The notes under the pieces were generated by a model. It did no database searches, had not been told where the DNA came from, and was given only the letters and a program-made list of their open reading frames with translations. A stretch of DNA of 64,000 bases from Pseudomonas putida (GTDB lineage Bacteria; Pseudomonadota; Gammaproteobacteria; Pseudomonadales; Pseudomonadaceae): assembly GCF_028682455.1 (NCBI RefSeq), contig NZ_JANHLD010000001.1, positions 2,086,001 to 2,150,000 on the forward strand, in the 5' to 3' direction. This document shows, one piece after another, positions 1-11,422 of this stretch; the first letter of the stretch is position 1; each line of letters begins with the position of its first letter. Both the position numbers and the translations under genes were made by a program.

Positions 1-1322
1 CGGCACAGGCAGTGGTACAGCGCTTGCTCATCCCAGGGCTGGCAACTGACTTCGGCGACGATCTGCTGGGCCAGTACATCCAGCGGTGCCCGGGGAATGT
101 GCAGCAGGTCCAGCTCGCCCCGTCGCACGCAATCGAGCAGGGCCGCGCACTCGATCAAGTCGTCCCTGGACAGGGGAAACAGCCGCCCCTTGGGCGTGCC
201 CTCGACCTGATGCCCCGCGCGACCGACGCGCTGCAGGAAGGCCGCAATGGAGCCGGGCGAGCCCATCTGGCATACCAGTTCGACTTCGCCAATATCGATC
301 CCGAGCTCAAGCGATGCGGTGGCGACCAGCACCTGCAGTTCGCCACGCTTGAGACGCTGCTCGGCGTCCAGGCGGTGTTCCTTGGCCAGGCTGCCATGGT
401 GGGCGGCCACCGCGTGCTGCCCCAGGCGCTCGCTCAGGTGGCGGGTCAGGCGTTCGGCCAGGCGCCGGGTGTTTACGAATACCAGTGTGGTGCGGTGTTC
501 CCGGGCCAGTTGCGCGAGGCGCTCATAGACCAGTGACCAGACATCGGTGGCCATCACCGCCCCCAAGGGCACCGGCGGCACTTCCAGGCCCAGGTCGCGA
601 GTGCGGGCGTGGCCGATGTCGACAACGGCGCAGTCGCGATCCTTGCCGACCAAAAAAGCGGCGACACGCTCTACCGGACGCTGGGTTGCCGACAGGCCGA
701 TACGCCGCAAGGGGCGATCACACAGGGCTTGCAGGCGCTCCAGGCTCAGGCCCAGGTGACTGCCGCGCTTGTTGCCGGCCAGTGCATGGATTTCGTCGAC
801 GATCACCGTATGCACACTGGTAAGGCCCTGGCGTCCGGATTCGGAGCCGAGCAGTACATACAGCGACTCGGGCGTGGTGACCAGAATATGCGGCGCTTTG
901 CGGCGCATGGCTGTGCGTTCTTTTTGCGGGGTATCGCCGCTGCGCACGGCCGTGCGGATCTGCAGCGGCTCATGGCCGTGTTCGACCAGGGCCTCGTTGA
1001 TTCCGGCCAGGGGAGCTTGCAGGTTGATCTGGATATCGTTGGAGAGCGCCTTGAGTGGCGAGACATAGACCACCTGGGTCTGGTCTGGCAGCTCGCCAGT
1101 GGCCAGGCCCTGCTTGAACAATTCATCGAGGATTGCCAGGAAGGCAGTGAGGGTCTTGCCCGAGCCGGTGGGGGCGGCTACCAGCAATGACTGGCCGCGA
1201 CGAATCAGTGGCCAGGCCCTGGCCTGGGCGGCGGTCACGGTCGGGAAACGACGCTGGAACCAGGTGCGGACCGCGGGGTGGAAGGCGTCCAGTTCCGGGT
1301 GGTTCAAGGCAGGTAGGTTCAT
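1..1322 (-). CDS. lhr: Lhr-family large DEAD/DEAH helicase (5' part only, runs off the window)
   Basis: ATP-dependent superfamily 2 helicase of the Lhr type, thought to act in nucleic-acid repair. The frame is open from an ATG at 1322 to the window edge, giving about 440 N-terminal residues. Visible motifs are Walker A APTGSGKT (about residues 50-57), DEIH (176-179), motif III SAT (211-213), and in the second RecA lobe LVFVNTRR, a LELGID stretch and VGRAGH. The start [16 protein letters not shown] is typical of the family. Full-length Lhr proteins are about 1400 residues, so two thirds are missing to the left. The gene stands alone, with a REP element upstream. The family call is secure; the exact cellular role is not shown by the sequence. 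Confidence 0.85.
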   Translation of the reverse strand, partial: MNLPALNHPELDAFHPAVRTWFQRRFPTVTAAQARAWPLIRRGQSLLVAAPTGSGKTLTAFLAILDELFKQGLATGELPDQTQVVYVSPLKALSNDIQINLQAPLAGINEALVEHGHEPLQIRTAVRSGDTPQKERTAMRRKAPHILVTTPESLYVLLGSESGRQGLTSVHTVIVDEIHALAGNKRGSHLGLSLERLQALCDRPLRRIGLSATQRPVERVAAFLVGKDRDCAVVDIGHARTRDLGLEVPPVPLGAVMATDVWSLVYERLAQLAREHRTTLVFVNTRRLAERLTRHLSERLGQHAVAAHHGSLAKEHRLDAEQRLKRGELQVLVATASLELGIDIGEVELVCQMGSPGSIAAFLQRVGRAGHQVEGTPKGRLFPLSRDDLIECAALLDCVRRGELDLLHIPRAPLDVLAQQIVAEVSCQPWDEQALYHCLC

Positions 1323-1381
1323 GGCCTGTTTATGCGGCCAAGCGGGCGGGGTTGCAAGGGGCGTTCGTCAGGCGCTGTGCA

Positions 1382-1401
1382 GGGGCGGGCTTGCCCCGCG
1401 A
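1382..1401. repeat. single REP element
   Basis: A GGGGCGGGCTTGCCCCGCGA core lies between the divergent helicase and Nudix genes. It matches the REP core that recurs at 16.6, 19.9, 40.4, 43.2 and 63.9 kb. It is a solitary copy without an inverted partner. Confidence 0.75.
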
Positions 1402-1483
1402 GGCGATGGGGCGGCTGGGTGAGATTGTGCGCCCCCCCGACAACATGTGATCCTTGCGCGCTTTTTTCAGTCACGAGACCCCC

Positions 1484-1897
1484 ATGAGCAAAACTATCCG
1501 CATCGCCGCCGCCCTGTTACTCGACCCCCAGGGTCGCACCCTGCTGGTACGCAAGCGCGGCACCCAGGCCTTCATGCAGCCTGGTGGCAAGATCGAAGCC
1601 AGCGAGCAGCCGGTCAATGCCCTGGCTCGCGAACTGTTCGAAGAGCTGGGTTTGCAGATCGACCAGCAAGACGCCGAGTACCTTGGCCAGTTCAGCGCGC
1701 CGGCCGCCAACGAGCCGGGTTTTGAAGTTCAGGCCGAGCTGTTCCTGGTGCGCACCGCGATGCCGGTCGAGCCTGGCGCCGAGATCGCAGAAGTGGTCTG
1801 GGTATCGGCCCGTAAGCCCTTGACCCTGGCGCTGGCGCCACTTACCCGGGACTTGATTCTGCCCCTGTATCGGCGCTTAACTGGCCAACCCGCCTGA
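1484..1897 (+). CDS. Nudix hydrolase
   Basis: Small Nudix pyrophosphohydrolase of 137 residues; the substrate (a nucleoside diphosphate derivative) cannot be read from sequence. The Nudix box is complete: a G followed five residues later by E, then REL and EELGL, within GGKIEASEQPVNALAREL and the residues after it. The start MSKTIRIAAALLL is chosen because the beta strand of the fold begins there. An upstream in-frame alternative at 1454 would add ten unlikely residues. The Shine-Dalgarno is weak. It lies 25 bases before the LysE-type exporter and may be cotranscribed with it. Confidence 0.85.
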   Translation: MSKTIRIAAALLLDPQGRTLLVRKRGTQAFMQPGGKIEASEQPVNALARELFEELGLQIDQQDAEYLGQFSAPAANEPGFEVQAELFLVRTAMPVEPGAEIAEVVWVSARKPLTLALAPLTRDLILPLYRRLTGQPA

Positions 1898-1922
1898 CCC
1901 CAAAATCGCAAAGGAATGCCCC

Positions 1923-2561
1923 ATGATCCCCGCTCAAGAATGGCTGCTGTTTACCGGCGCGGCCCTGTTGATGGTACTGACCCCCGGCCCTAACATGATC
2001 TACCTGATTTCGCGCTCGATCTGCCAGGGCCGCATGGCCGGGATCACGTCGCTGGTGGGGGTGGTCGCCGGGTTTCTGGTGCACATGACGGCAGCGGCGG
2101 TGGGGCTGACCGCCCTGTTCATGGCGGTACCCCTGGGCTACGACCTGCTCAAGTGGGCGGGCGCCGCGTACCTGCTGTGGATGGCCTGGCAAGCGGTAAG
2201 GCCCGGGGCGCGCTCGCCGTTCGAGGCGCGTGAGCTGACGCCGGACTCACCCGCCAAGCTGGTGATGATGGGCTTTCTGACCAGTGTGCTGAACCCCAAG
2301 GTGGCGATGTTCTACCTGTCGATCCTGCCGCAGTTCATCTCCCCCGAGCATGGCTCGCTGCTGGCCCAGAGCCTGACCCTGGGGCTGACCCAGATTACCG
2401 TGAGCTTCTCGGTAAACCTGTTGATCGCCGTGTTCGCCGCCGGCCTGTCGGCCTGGTTCGTGCGGTATCCGTTGTGGCTGATGGTGCAGCGCTACGTGAT
2501 GGGCTTTGTGCTGGCGGGCCTGGCGCTGCGCCTGGTGCAGGAGCAGCGCAAGCTGGCCTGA
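1923..2561 (+). CDS. LysE/RhtB-family amino acid exporter
   Basis: Inner-membrane exporter of the LysE/RhtB superfamily, 212 residues, the usual length. The N-terminal LTPGPNMIYLISRSICQGR segment is the family signature, followed by about six hydrophobic helices, and the conserved LNPKVAMFYLSILPQF motif sits near residue 125. The RBS AAAGGAAT lies just before the ATG. The exported amino acid cannot be assigned. It converges on metR with three bases between the stops. Confidence 0.88.
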   Translation: MIPAQEWLLFTGAALLMVLTPGPNMIYLISRSICQGRMAGITSLVGVVAGFLVHMTAAAVGLTALFMAVPLGYDLLKWAGAAYLLWMAWQAVRPGARSPFEARELTPDSPAKLVMMGFLTSVLNPKVAMFYLSILPQFISPEHGSLLAQSLTLGLTQITVSFSVNLLIAVFAAGLSAWFVRYPLWLMVQRYVMGFVLAGLALRLVQEQRKLA

Positions 2562-2564
2562 GCC

Positions 2565-3494
2565 TCAGCGCACCGCGCTGACACCGTCGAGAGTGGAGAA
2601 CGAGGTGTCCTTGGCGGTCAGCAGAAAGTCGCGCATGTAGGGCGCATCGAGCATATCGGTGCGTACTGCGGCATAGAGGGTGGCGAACAGGCCCTTGTCG
2701 CCCAAGCGCTTGCCCTTGACGTATCCGCGCGAGCTGTACTCGTGCAACGCCCAGTGCGGCATGCCGCACACTCCCCGTCCGCTCGCCACCAATTGCATCA
2801 TCATCACCGTCAGCTCGGCAGTGCGTACCTGGGCAGGTTCGACGTCGGCCGGCTCCAGGAAGCGGGTGAAGATATCCAGGCGGTCACGCTCCACCGGGTA
2901 GGTGATCAGCGTCTCGCTCGCCAGGTCTTCCGGCACGATGTAGGGCTTGCTCGCCAGAGGATGCTGGTTGGCCACCGCGAGCATGGCCTCATAGGTGAAC
3001 AACGGCACATAGGTCAGGCCGGCCAGCTCCAGCGGGTCGGACGTCACTACCAGGTCGAGGTCGCCTCGGGCCAGGGCAGGGAGCGGGGCGAAGGCAAATC
3101 CCGATGCCAGGTCCAGCTCGACTTCAGGCCAGGCGTCGCGGAACTGGTCGATAGTCGGCATCAGCCACTGGAAGCAACTGTGGCATTCGATGGCCATGTG
3201 CAGGCGCCCGGCGGTGCCGCCGGCCAGGCGGGCAATATCACGCTCGGCGCCGCGCAGCAGGGGCAGCGTGGCGTCGGCCAGTTGCAGCAGGCGCAGGCCG
3301 GCACTGGTGAAACGGATCGGCTTGGTCTTGCGCATGAACAACTGCATGCCCAGCCGCTCTTCCAGTTCCTTGAACTGGTGGGACAGTGCCGATTGCGTCA
3401 GGTGCAAGCGTTCGGCGGCTTCGACCAGGCTGTCGGCTTCACGCAGGGCATGCAGGGTTTTCAGGTGACGAATTTCCAGCACCGGGGGCTCCAT
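2565..3494 (-). CDS. metR: MetR, LysR-type activator of methionine synthesis
   Basis: LysR-family transcription factor of 309 residues that activates metE and, in relatives, senses homocysteine. The N-terminal winged helix-turn-helix is clear (AAERLHLTQSALSHQFKELE), and the substrate-binding domain contains GRGVCGMPHWALHEY, typical of MetR. The ATG at 3494 gives MEPPVLEIRHLKTLHALREA, the normal family start; the frame is open further upstream but into metE. It is divergent from metE with a 96-bp shared control region, the standard metR-metE arrangement. A palindrome in that region is a candidate operator. Confidence 0.92.
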   Translation of the reverse strand: MEPPVLEIRHLKTLHALREADSLVEAAERLHLTQSALSHQFKELEERLGMQLFMRKTKPIRFTSAGLRLLQLADATLPLLRGAERDIARLAGGTAGRLHMAIECHSCFQWLMPTIDQFRDAWPEVELDLASGFAFAPLPALARGDLDLVVTSDPLELAGLTYVPLFTYEAMLAVANQHPLASKPYIVPEDLASETLITYPVERDRLDIFTRFLEPADVEPAQVRTAELTVMMMQLVASGRGVCGMPHWALHEYSSRGYVKGKRLGDKGLFATLYAAVRTDMLDAPYMRDFLLTAKDTSFSTLDGVSAVR

Positions 3495-3504
3495 GAGTAA
3501 ATTT

Positions 3505-3537
3505 TGAGATGAACACGAATTTATTGAGTTTGTCTCA
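3505..3537. promoter_or_regulatory. candidate MetR operator (imperfect inverted repeat)
   Basis: TGAGA-N2-AAC at the left end and GTT-N2-TCTCA at the right end form an imperfect dyad centred between metR and metE. The inner part contains TGAA, the half-site letters of the enteric MetR consensus TGAA-N5-TTCA, but not a full consensus match. The assignment rests mainly on position. Confidence 0.4.
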
Positions 3538-3590
3538 TGATGGCCTGGCTGTCGACAATAGCGCCATCTTTTACATGGAGCACGACAGTC

Positions 3591-5903
3591 ATGGCACTGG
3601 CCCACAACCTTGGATTCCCCCGCATCGGCGCTGACCGCGAACTGAAAAAAGCCCAGGAGGCCTACTGGAAAGGCGACCTCGACCTGGCCGGTCTGCACGC
3701 GGTAGGCCGTGAGCTGCGTGCCCGTCACTGGCAGGTGCAGAAGGATGCCGGTATCGAGCTGCTGCCAGTGGGCGACTTTGCCTGGTACGACCAGGTGCTC
3801 ACGCATTCGCTGGCCTTTGGCGCGATCCCCGAGCGCTTCGCCAAGACCCTGGGCAGCGATGGCCTGCCGACCCTCGACACACTGTTCGCCATGGCCCGTG
3901 GCGCCACCACCCAGTGTTGTGGCGGCGAGCATGGCCAGGCGCAGTATGCCCAGGAGCTGACCAAGTGGTTCGACACCAACTACCACTACTTGGTCCCGGA
4001 ATTCAGTGCCGACCAGCGTTTCTTGCTCAGCTGGGAGCAACTGTTCGAGGAAGTCGCCGAAGCCCAGGCCCTGGGCCATGCCGTCAAACCGGTGCTGATC
4101 GGCCCGCTGACCTACCTGTGGCTGGGCAAGGCCAAGGGCGGTGAATTCGACAAGCTCGATCTGCTGGAGCGCCTGCTGCCGGTCTACGGTGAAATCCTCA
4201 GCCGCCTGTCCCGCCAGGGCGTGGAATGGGTGCAGATCGATGAGCCGATCCTCGGCCTGGACCTGCCCCAGGAATGGAAGAACGCCTTCGAGCGGGCCTA
4301 TCACATTCTCCAGTACTCGCCCCTGAAAAAATTGGTCGCCACCTACTTCAGCGGCCTGGAGGACAACCTTGGCCTGGCCGTCGGCCTGCCCGTGGATGGC
4401 TTGCATGTCGACCTGGTCCGTGCCCCGGATCAATTGCCGGCGGTGCTTGATCGCCTGCCGACCTACAAAGTGCTGTCGCTGGGCGTGGTCAACGGGCGCA
4501 ACGTCTGGCGCTGCGACCTGGACACGGCCCTCGAGCAACTGCAGCAGGCCCGCCAGCGTTTCGGTGCCAACCTGTGGGTTGCCGGTTCCTGCTCACTGTT
4601 GCACAGTCCGGTTGACCTGGGGCGCGAAGACAAGCTGGATGCCGAGCTGAAAAGCTGGCTGGCCTTCGCCGTGCAGAAGTGCGAAGAGATCGCCGTGCTG
4701 GCCAAGGCCCTGGACGCACCGCACCTGCCACTGGTGCAAAACGCCCTGGCCAGCAGTCGTGCCGTGCAGCAAAACCGCGCCGAGTCGCCACGCATCCACA
4801 AGCCCCAGGTGCAGGCTCGCCTGGCGGCGGTCACTACCGCCGACAGCCAGCGCCAGTCAGCCTTTGCCCAGCGCATCGATGCCCAGCGCCAGCGCTTGCA
4901 ACTGCCGGCGTTCCCGACCACCACCATCGGTTCGTTCCCGCAAACCTCGGCCATTCGCCTGGCGCGCCAGGCGTTCAAGCAAGGCAAGCTGTCGGCCAAC
5001 GACTACACCGATGCCATGCACAGCGAGATCCGCCATGCCGTACAGGTGCAGGAGCGCCTGGGGCTGGACGTACTGGTGCATGGCGAGGCCGAGCGCAACG
5101 ACATGGTCGAGTACTTTGCCGAGCAGCTCGACGGCTACATCTTTACCCGCTTCGGCTGGGTACAGAGCTACGGCTCGCGCTGCGTGAAGCCTGCGATCAT
5201 CTACGGTGACCTGAGCCGCCCGCAGGCCATGACCGTCGCCTGGATCGAATACGCCCAGCGCCTGACCAGCAAAGTCATGAAGGGCATGCTGACGGGGCCG
5301 GTGACCATGCTGATGTGGTCCTTCCCACGCGAGGATGTGTCTCGCAAGGTCCAGGCCGAACAACTGGCCCTGGCCATTCGCGACGAAGTGCAGGACCTGG
5401 AAGCGGCCGGGATCAAGATCGTGCAGATCGACGAAGCGGCGTTCCGCGAAGGCTTGCCGCTGCGCCGGGCGCAATGGCAGCAGTACCTGGACTGGGCCGT
5501 GCAAGCCTTCCGCCTGTGCTCGAGCGGCGTGCGTGACGAAACCCAGATCCATACCCACATGTGCTACAGCGAATTCAACGATGTGATCGAAGCGATCGCG
5601 GCGATGGATGCCGACGTCATCACCATCGAGACGTCGCGATCGGACATGGAACTGCTGGAAGCGTTCGAAGCCTTCGACTACCCCAATGACATTGGTCCTG
5701 GCGTCTACGACATCCACTCGCCACGTGTGCCGGACACTGTCGAAATGGTCAAGTTGATGAGCAAGGCGGTCAAGCGCATCCCGGCCGAGCGCCTGTGGGT
5801 CAACCCCGACTGCGGCCTCAAGACCCGTGCCTGGCCCGAGACCGAAGCGGCATTGGTGAACATGGTGGCCGCGGCACGGCAGCTGCGTAGCGAGCTGGCG
5901 TAG
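3591..5903 (+). CDS. metE: MetE, cobalamin-independent methionine synthase
   Basis: 5-methyltetrahydropteroyltriglutamate-homocysteine methyltransferase, catalysing the last step of methionine synthesis without B12. It has 770 residues, the usual length, with two homologous barrel halves. Zinc ligands are visible as H656 and C658 (HTHMCYSEF), E680 (ITIETSRS) and C741 ([11 protein letters not shown]); H709 ([10 protein letters not shown]) is the conserved catalytic histidine. The start [13 protein letters not shown] at 3591 is the family N-terminus; an upstream in-frame start at 3537 would place 18 extra residues in the operator. Expression is probably activated by MetR. Confidence 0.97.
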   Translation: MALAHNLGFPRIGADRELKKAQEAYWKGDLDLAGLHAVGRELRARHWQVQKDAGIELLPVGDFAWYDQVLTHSLAFGAIPERFAKTLGSDGLPTLDTLFAMARGATTQCCGGEHGQAQYAQELTKWFDTNYHYLVPEFSADQRFLLSWEQLFEEVAEAQALGHAVKPVLIGPLTYLWLGKAKGGEFDKLDLLERLLPVYGEILSRLSRQGVEWVQIDEPILGLDLPQEWKNAFERAYHILQYSPLKKLVATYFSGLEDNLGLAVGLPVDGLHVDLVRAPDQLPAVLDRLPTYKVLSLGVVNGRNVWRCDLDTALEQLQQARQRFGANLWVAGSCSLLHSPVDLGREDKLDAELKSWLAFAVQKCEEIAVLAKALDAPHLPLVQNALASSRAVQQNRAESPRIHKPQVQARLAAVTTADSQRQSAFAQRIDAQRQRLQLPAFPTTTIGSFPQTSAIRLARQAFKQGKLSANDYTDAMHSEIRHAVQVQERLGLDVLVHGEAERNDMVEYFAEQLDGYIFTRFGWVQSYGSRCVKPAIIYGDLSRPQAMTVAWIEYAQRLTSKVMKGMLTGPVTMLMWSFPREDVSRKVQAEQLALAIRDEVQDLEAAGIKIVQIDEAAFREGLPLRRAQWQQYLDWAVQAFRLCSSGVRDETQIHTHMCYSEFNDVIEAIAAMDADVITIETSRSDMELLEAFEAFDYPNDIGPGVYDIHSPRVPDTVEMVKLMSKAVKRIPAERLWVNPDCGLKTRAWPETEAALVNMVAAARQLRSELA

Positions 5904-5910
5904 GGCACGC

Positions 5911-5936
5911 AGGCGTCCTGGTTGGTCAGGGCGCCT
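5911..5936 (+). terminator. hairpin after metE, possible terminator
   Basis: AGGCGTCCTG and CAGGGCGCCT form a 10-bp stem with one G-U pair and a 6-base loop, 8 bases after the metE stop. There is no T-run, so this may be only a 3'-end stabiliser. Confidence 0.4.
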
Positions 5937-5982
5937 ACCGCTCGGCGAGTGTCATCAAACGGTCACGGTTTTGTGGCAGCGC

Positions 5983-6057
5983 GCCCGCATGAAAGTCATC
6001 AGACTCCGGTTCTACTGGGGATTTGCATTCTGGTGTTTCTTTCATGCGGGCTTTTTT
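5983..6057 (+). promoter_or_regulatory. long-range 13-bp inverted repeat with T-tract spanning the hydrolase start
   Basis: GCCCGCATGAAAG (5983-5995) is perfectly repeated in inverse as CTTTCATGCGGGC (6039-6051), 43 bases apart and followed by six Ts, an A and more Ts. It looks like a long-loop intrinsic terminator. The 3' arm contains the predicted ATG of the following hydrolase (6044). It may be an attenuator or translational control element in the leader. Confidence 0.5.
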
Positions 6058-7036
6058 ATTTTTTCTTGCGCTGATCAGCGCCTTGCCTTCCTTTGCAGCG
6101 TCGCGATGCGACGTCAATGTGCCTACCGAACACGTTGAGCTGGCAACCCTGAACCTGGCCTACCAGAGCATCGGGCGCGACTCCGACCCGGCGCTGCTGC
6201 TGGTCATGGGCCTGGGTGGCCAACTGATCCACTGGCCCGATGAAGTAGTGGTTGCCTTGTGCCAGCAGGGCTTTCGGGTGATTCGCTACGACAACCGCGA
6301 CGTTGGCCTCACGGCGTGGCGCCAGGCGCCTTCCGGCGCCAACCTCACCTATGAACTGCTGCGCTACAAGCTCGGCCTGTCGGTGACGGCGCCCTATACC
6401 CTGACCGACATGGCCGACGATGGCCTGGGCCTGATGGACGCCCTGCGCATCCAGCGCTTTCATGTGCTGGGCGTGAGTATGGGCGGGATGATCGCCCAGC
6501 ACCTGGCGGCGATGGCCCCGCAGCGGGTAGAGAGCCTGACGTTGATCATGTCCAGTTCTGGCGCCGTGGGCTTGCCGGCACCGAGTCCTGCGCTGGTGCA
6601 GTTGCTGGCCAGGCGCGGTGCGCCAAATCGCGAAGTGGCCCTGGAGCAACAGGCCGACCTGCTGGCCGCGTTGGGCAGCCCCCAGGTCAAGGACGATCGC
6701 CAGGCATTGCTGGAGCAGGCGGCGCAGGCCTACGACCGGGCGTTCAACCCCGAGGGGGTCAAGCGCCAGATCATGGCGATACTGGCGGAGCCGAGCCGGG
6801 TCGATCTGCTCAACAACCTGCGTCTGCCGACCCTGGTGGTGCATGGCACTGCCGACCCGTTGCTACCCGTCATGCATGGGGTGCACCTGGCCGCCCATAT
6901 CCAGGGCAGCCAGCTACGCCTGATTCCGGGGTTGGCGCATCGTTTTCAGGAACAGTTCAAGGCGCCCTTGCTGGCCGCGGTGCTGCCGTACCTGAAGGCC
7001 CATCGCGAAGACATGAGCCATTGGGCCCAGCTTTAG
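6044..7036 (+). CDS. secreted alpha/beta hydrolase
   Basis: Alpha/beta-hydrolase fold protein of 330 residues with a signal peptide ([19 protein letters not shown]), so probably periplasmic. The oxyanion-loop [11 protein letters not shown], the nucleophile elbow GVSMGG (Ser145), the acid-region [11 protein letters not shown] and a late His in GLAHRFQ complete the catalytic set. The substrate is unknown. The ATG at 6044 is chosen because it begins the signal peptide; an in-frame TTG at 6023 exists and the Shine-Dalgarno is weak. The start codon lies in a stem of the inverted repeat described separately. It overlaps glpM by 4 bp, tail to tail. Confidence 0.85.
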   Translation: MRAFLFFLALISALPSFAASRCDVNVPTEHVELATLNLAYQSIGRDSDPALLLVMGLGGQLIHWPDEVVVALCQQGFRVIRYDNRDVGLTAWRQAPSGANLTYELLRYKLGLSVTAPYTLTDMADDGLGLMDALRIQRFHVLGVSMGGMIAQHLAAMAPQRVESLTLIMSSSGAVGLPAPSPALVQLLARRGAPNREVALEQQADLLAALGSPQVKDDRQALLEQAAQAYDRAFNPEGVKRQIMAILAEPSRVDLLNNLRLPTLVVHGTADPLLPVMHGVHLAAHIQGSQLRLIPGLAHRFQEQFKAPLLAAVLPYLKAHREDMSHWAQL

Positions 7037-7368
7037 TGCAGGCGCACCCAGAGGCTGACCAATACGGTCGCCGCCACCAGCCAGGCCACCGCGGCCAGGG
7101 CCAGTGAGGCCTCCAGGCGCATGCGGTCGACCAGCAGGTACAGGGCCGCCAGGTAGACGAAATACGGAATGATCGACCACATGCCGAACAGGATGGTGGT
7201 CTTCAGGTCGTCGAGCGAGCGGCCTTTGCCGACGATGTAGTGGGCGATCAGGGCGAAGGTCGGGAACAGCGGGACCAGCCCTGCGATGTAGTAGTTGCGG
7301 GTCTTTGCCAGCGCGGCAAGGATCACCACCACGGCGGCGCCCAGGCAGGCTTTGAGTATCAGGTCCAC
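7033..7368 (-). CDS. glpM: GlpM-family small membrane protein
   Basis: Small integral membrane protein of 111 residues with four hydrophobic segments. The LAKTRNYYIAGLVPLFPTF region and the IAHYIVG segment are what I recall of GlpM, named in P. aeruginosa for effects on glycerol metabolism and alginate production. The biochemical role is unknown. It sits 24 bp downstream of aauR on the same strand and may be read through from it. It is not part of the glp operon 7 kb away. Confidence 0.75.
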   Translation of the reverse strand: MDLILKACLGAAVVVILAALAKTRNYYIAGLVPLFPTFALIAHYIVGKGRSLDDLKTTILFGMWSIIPYFVYLAALYLLVDRMRLEASLALAAVAWLVAATVLVSLWVRLH

Positions 7369-7392
7369 GTGCTTTCCCGTTGGTGTGGCAGG

Positions 7393-8714
<1,322 letters not shown>

Positions 8715-8718
<4 letters not shown>

Positions 8719-10622
8719 AGGGACTCGGCAGATTCTGTGGGGGCATTGACCAATGGCAGGGTGAGGACGAACGCGGTACCGCCGCCGGCGGGGTGTTCGA
8801 CACTCAGGTTGCCCTTGGCCGCGGCCGCGAGGCTGGCGGACAGGGTCAGGCCCAGGCCCAGGCCGTGCTCTCCCGGTTTGGTGGTGAAAAAGGGTTCGAA
8901 CAGGTGCTTGCGCGCTTCGTCATCGATGCCGTGACCGTTGTCGCGCACCCGCAGGCGGTATTTGTCGCCCTGCAGTTCGCCTTCCAGCCAGAGTTGCGGC
9001 AGCGGCTGGGCAGCCATGGCGTCGAGGGCGTTGCCGATCAGGTTGACCAGGATCTGCTCGAGGCGGGTCTGGTCGATGGCCAGTTGCTGGTCTTCGAAGT
9101 GGCTGTGCAGTTTCAGGTGGCACCCGGCAATGCGGTTACCCAGCACCTGCAAGCAGGCGTCCACGGCCTTGGACAGCGACGCCTGGCCGCTGTCGTCGCC
9201 GCGCCGGGCGAAGGAACGCAGGCTGGCAGTGATGCGGCCCATGCGGTCGATCAGGTCGTTCATGGTACGCAGGTTGGTGCTGGCGGTTTCCAGGGCGCCG
9301 CGCTCGAGGAAGCGCACGGTATTGCCCGAGAGGGTGCGCAGGGCGGCCAAGGGTTGGTTCAGCTCATGGGCGATGCTGGTGGACATCTGGCCGATGGCCG
9401 CCAGCTTGCCGGCCTGGACCAGTTCGTCCTGGGCGTAGCGCAGGGTCTGCTCGGCGTGCCGGCGTTCACGTATCTGGCCGATGAGGCGTTCGTTGCTGGC
9501 ACGCAGGTCGGCGGTGCGCTCGGTGATCTTGCGCTCCAGCTGGCTGTTGGCTTCTTCCAGGGCTTCACGGGCGGCCAGGCGTGTGGCGATCACCTTGCGA
9601 CGCTCGTTCCAGGCGATCAGCAGGATGGTCAGCAAGGCGAATGCCACGGCCACCAGCATGCCCTGGATGATCGACTCGCGGCGCAGGTCTTGCAGCGGCG
9701 TGAGCAGGGTGAAGTGCCAGGGGGTGTCGCTCAGTCGCCGTGTCTGGGCCAGGTAGGCCACTTCGTGACTGCCATTCCCGAGTTCGGCATTGGCCGGGAA
9801 GCTCAGCTTCTCGATGCCGTCGGCGTATTTTTCCCGCGACAAGGGTTGCAGCTCGTTGAGCGGCCACCAGTAGTACTGCAGGCTGCGGGCCAGGCGCTCC
9901 TTGGTTTCCGGGCTCAGCGGGCGTACCGACTTGAGGCGCCGCGCCGGGTCGCTGGAAAGGATGATGATGCCGTTCTCGTCACTGACGAAGGCTTCCAGGC
10001 GGGCGCGCTGCCAGCGTTCTTCCATCGCTTCCAGGCGCACCTTGATCACCGCCACGCCAATGATCTTGCCGTGTTCTTCCAGGCCGTGGGCCAGGTAGTA
10101 GCCTGGCTCGCCGTTGGTGCTGCCAATCCCATAGAAGCGCCCGGGCTGGCCGCGCACGGCATCCTGGAAATAGGCGCGGAACGACAGGTCTTCGCCCAGG
10201 AAACTGTCGACATCGCGCCAGTTGCTTGTGGCCTGGACCCGGCCGGTGGTGTCGAGCACGAAGATCGCCCGACTGCGGCTGCGCCGGTTCAGGCCTTCGA
10301 GGTATTCGTTGACCGTCTGGCGACTCTCGCCATCGGTTTCGGTCAGCAGGCTGGAGACGCTGTCTTCCAGTTCCAGCAGGCTGGGCAGGTAGGTGTACTT
10401 GCTGATTTCGCTCTCGACCCCGCGCGCGTGCAGCTCGAGCTGGCGCTCGCCGGTTTCGCTCAAGGTGCGGATGCCGTTGTGTTCGCTGATCATGAAGCCA
10501 GCCACGCCCAGACCGATCATCAACAGAATGATCAAGGGCGGAATCAGCAGTTGGCGGATCAAACGGGGTTTCACGGCAAGGGCAGGCTTGGCTGGGCGAA
10601 AGAGCGTGGGATCGCATTTCAT
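8715..10622 (-). CDS. aauS: AauS, DctB-type sensor histidine kinase
   Basis: Membrane sensor kinase of 635 residues, partner of AauR. An N-terminal helix (about 25-50) and a second helix before residue 350 bracket a periplasmic sensor domain of about 280 residues, as in DctB. A coiled-coil-like linker (LEEANSQLERKITERTADLR) follows, then the H-box IAHELNQPLAALRTLSGN, an N-box NLIGNALDAM, and G-boxes DNGHGI and GLGLGLTL. The ATG at 10622 directly follows an in-frame GTG. It probably senses acidic amino acids in the periplasm and is the first gene of the aauSR unit. Confidence 0.9.
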
Positions 10623-10645
10623 CACAGTGGCCCTGTAACTAACAG

Positions 10646-10679
10646 CGCTGCCTGTCCGGCGTTCGCCGGACAGGCAGCG
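10646..10679. terminator. strong hairpin between aatP and aauS
   Basis: CGCTGCCTGTCCGGCG and its inverse form a 16-bp perfect stem with almost no loop. It separates the transporter operon from the downstream aauSR genes on the same strand. There is no clear U-run, so it may act as partial terminator or 3' stabiliser. Confidence 0.5.
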
Positions 10680-10687
10680 TCGACACC

Positions 10688-11422
10688 TCAGTGCTGCAGG
10701 ATTTTGCTGAGGAAGTGCTGGGTACGCTCATCGCGAGCATGTGGATCACCGAAGAATTCTTCTTTGGTGCAGTCCTCGATGATGTTGCCCTTGTCCATGA
10801 AGATGACGCGGTTGGCGACCTTGCGGGCAAAGCCCATTTCGTGCGTCACGCACATCATGGTCATGCCTTCGTTGGCCAGTTGGACCATCACGTCCAGTAC
10901 TTCGCTGACCATTTCCGGGTCAAGGGCCGAGGTCGGTTCGTCGAACAGCATGACGATCGGGTCCATGGCCAGTGCACGGGCAATCGCGACGCGCTGCTGC
11001 TGGCCTCCGGAGAGTTGGCCCGGGTGTTTCTTCGCCTGGTTGCTCAGGCCTACGCGCTCAAGCAGGGCCAGGCCCTTCTTGGTTGCTTCGGCCTCGCTGC
11101 GGCCCAGGACCTTGCGCTGGGCAATGGTCAGGTTTTCAGTGATGGTCAGGTGCGGGAACAGCTCGAAGTGCTGGAACACCATGCCGACCCGCGAGCGCAG
11201 CTTGGGCAGGTTGGTCTTGGGATCGGCGATCGAGGTGCCGTCGACGACAATGTCACCTTTCTGGAAGGGCTCCAGAGCGTTGACGCACTTGATCAGGGTC
11301 GACTTGCCGGAACCGGACGGACCGCAGACCACCACCACTTCACCTTTTTTGACCTCGGTGTTGCAGTCGGTCAGAACCTGGAAGTCGCCGTACCACTTGT
11401 TGACGTTCTTGATGGAAATCAT
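10688..11422 (-). CDS. aatP: AatP, ATPase of the acidic amino acid ABC transporter
   Basis: Polar amino acid ABC ATPase (GltL family), 244 residues. Walker [11 protein letters not shown]-loop MVFQHFELF, signature [15 protein letters not shown], Walker [15 protein letters not shown] and the H-loop [10 protein letters not shown] are all intact. It powers import of glutamate and aspartate through AatQM. The start overlaps the aatM stop by 4 bp. It is the last gene of aatJQMP. Confidence 0.93.
   Translation of the reverse strand: MISIKNVNKWYGDFQVLTDCNTEVKKGEVVVVCGPSGSGKSTLIKCVNALEPFQKGDIVVDGTSIADPKTNLPKLRSRVGMVFQHFELFPHLTITENLTIAQRKVLGRSEAEATKKGLALLERVGLSNQAKKHPGQLSGGQQQRVAIARALAMDPIVMLFDEPTSALDPEMVSEVLDVMVQLANEGMTMMCVTHEMGFARKVANRVIFMDKGNIIEDCTKEEFFGDPHARDERTQHFLSKILQH

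Noticed and set aside
2565..4538. 657-residue minus frame
   Set aside because: Only the last 309 residues are MetR; the upstream part is antisense to metE.
5974..5989. sigma54-like TGGCA with GC at correct spacing before the hydrolase
   Set aside because: Only the GG/GC spacing fits; the rest of the consensus is absent and it lies within the inverted repeat.
5935..6117. 60-residue minus-strand frame
   Set aside because: It lies over the leader inverted repeat and the signal-peptide region of the hydrolase and has no RBS or conserved sequence.
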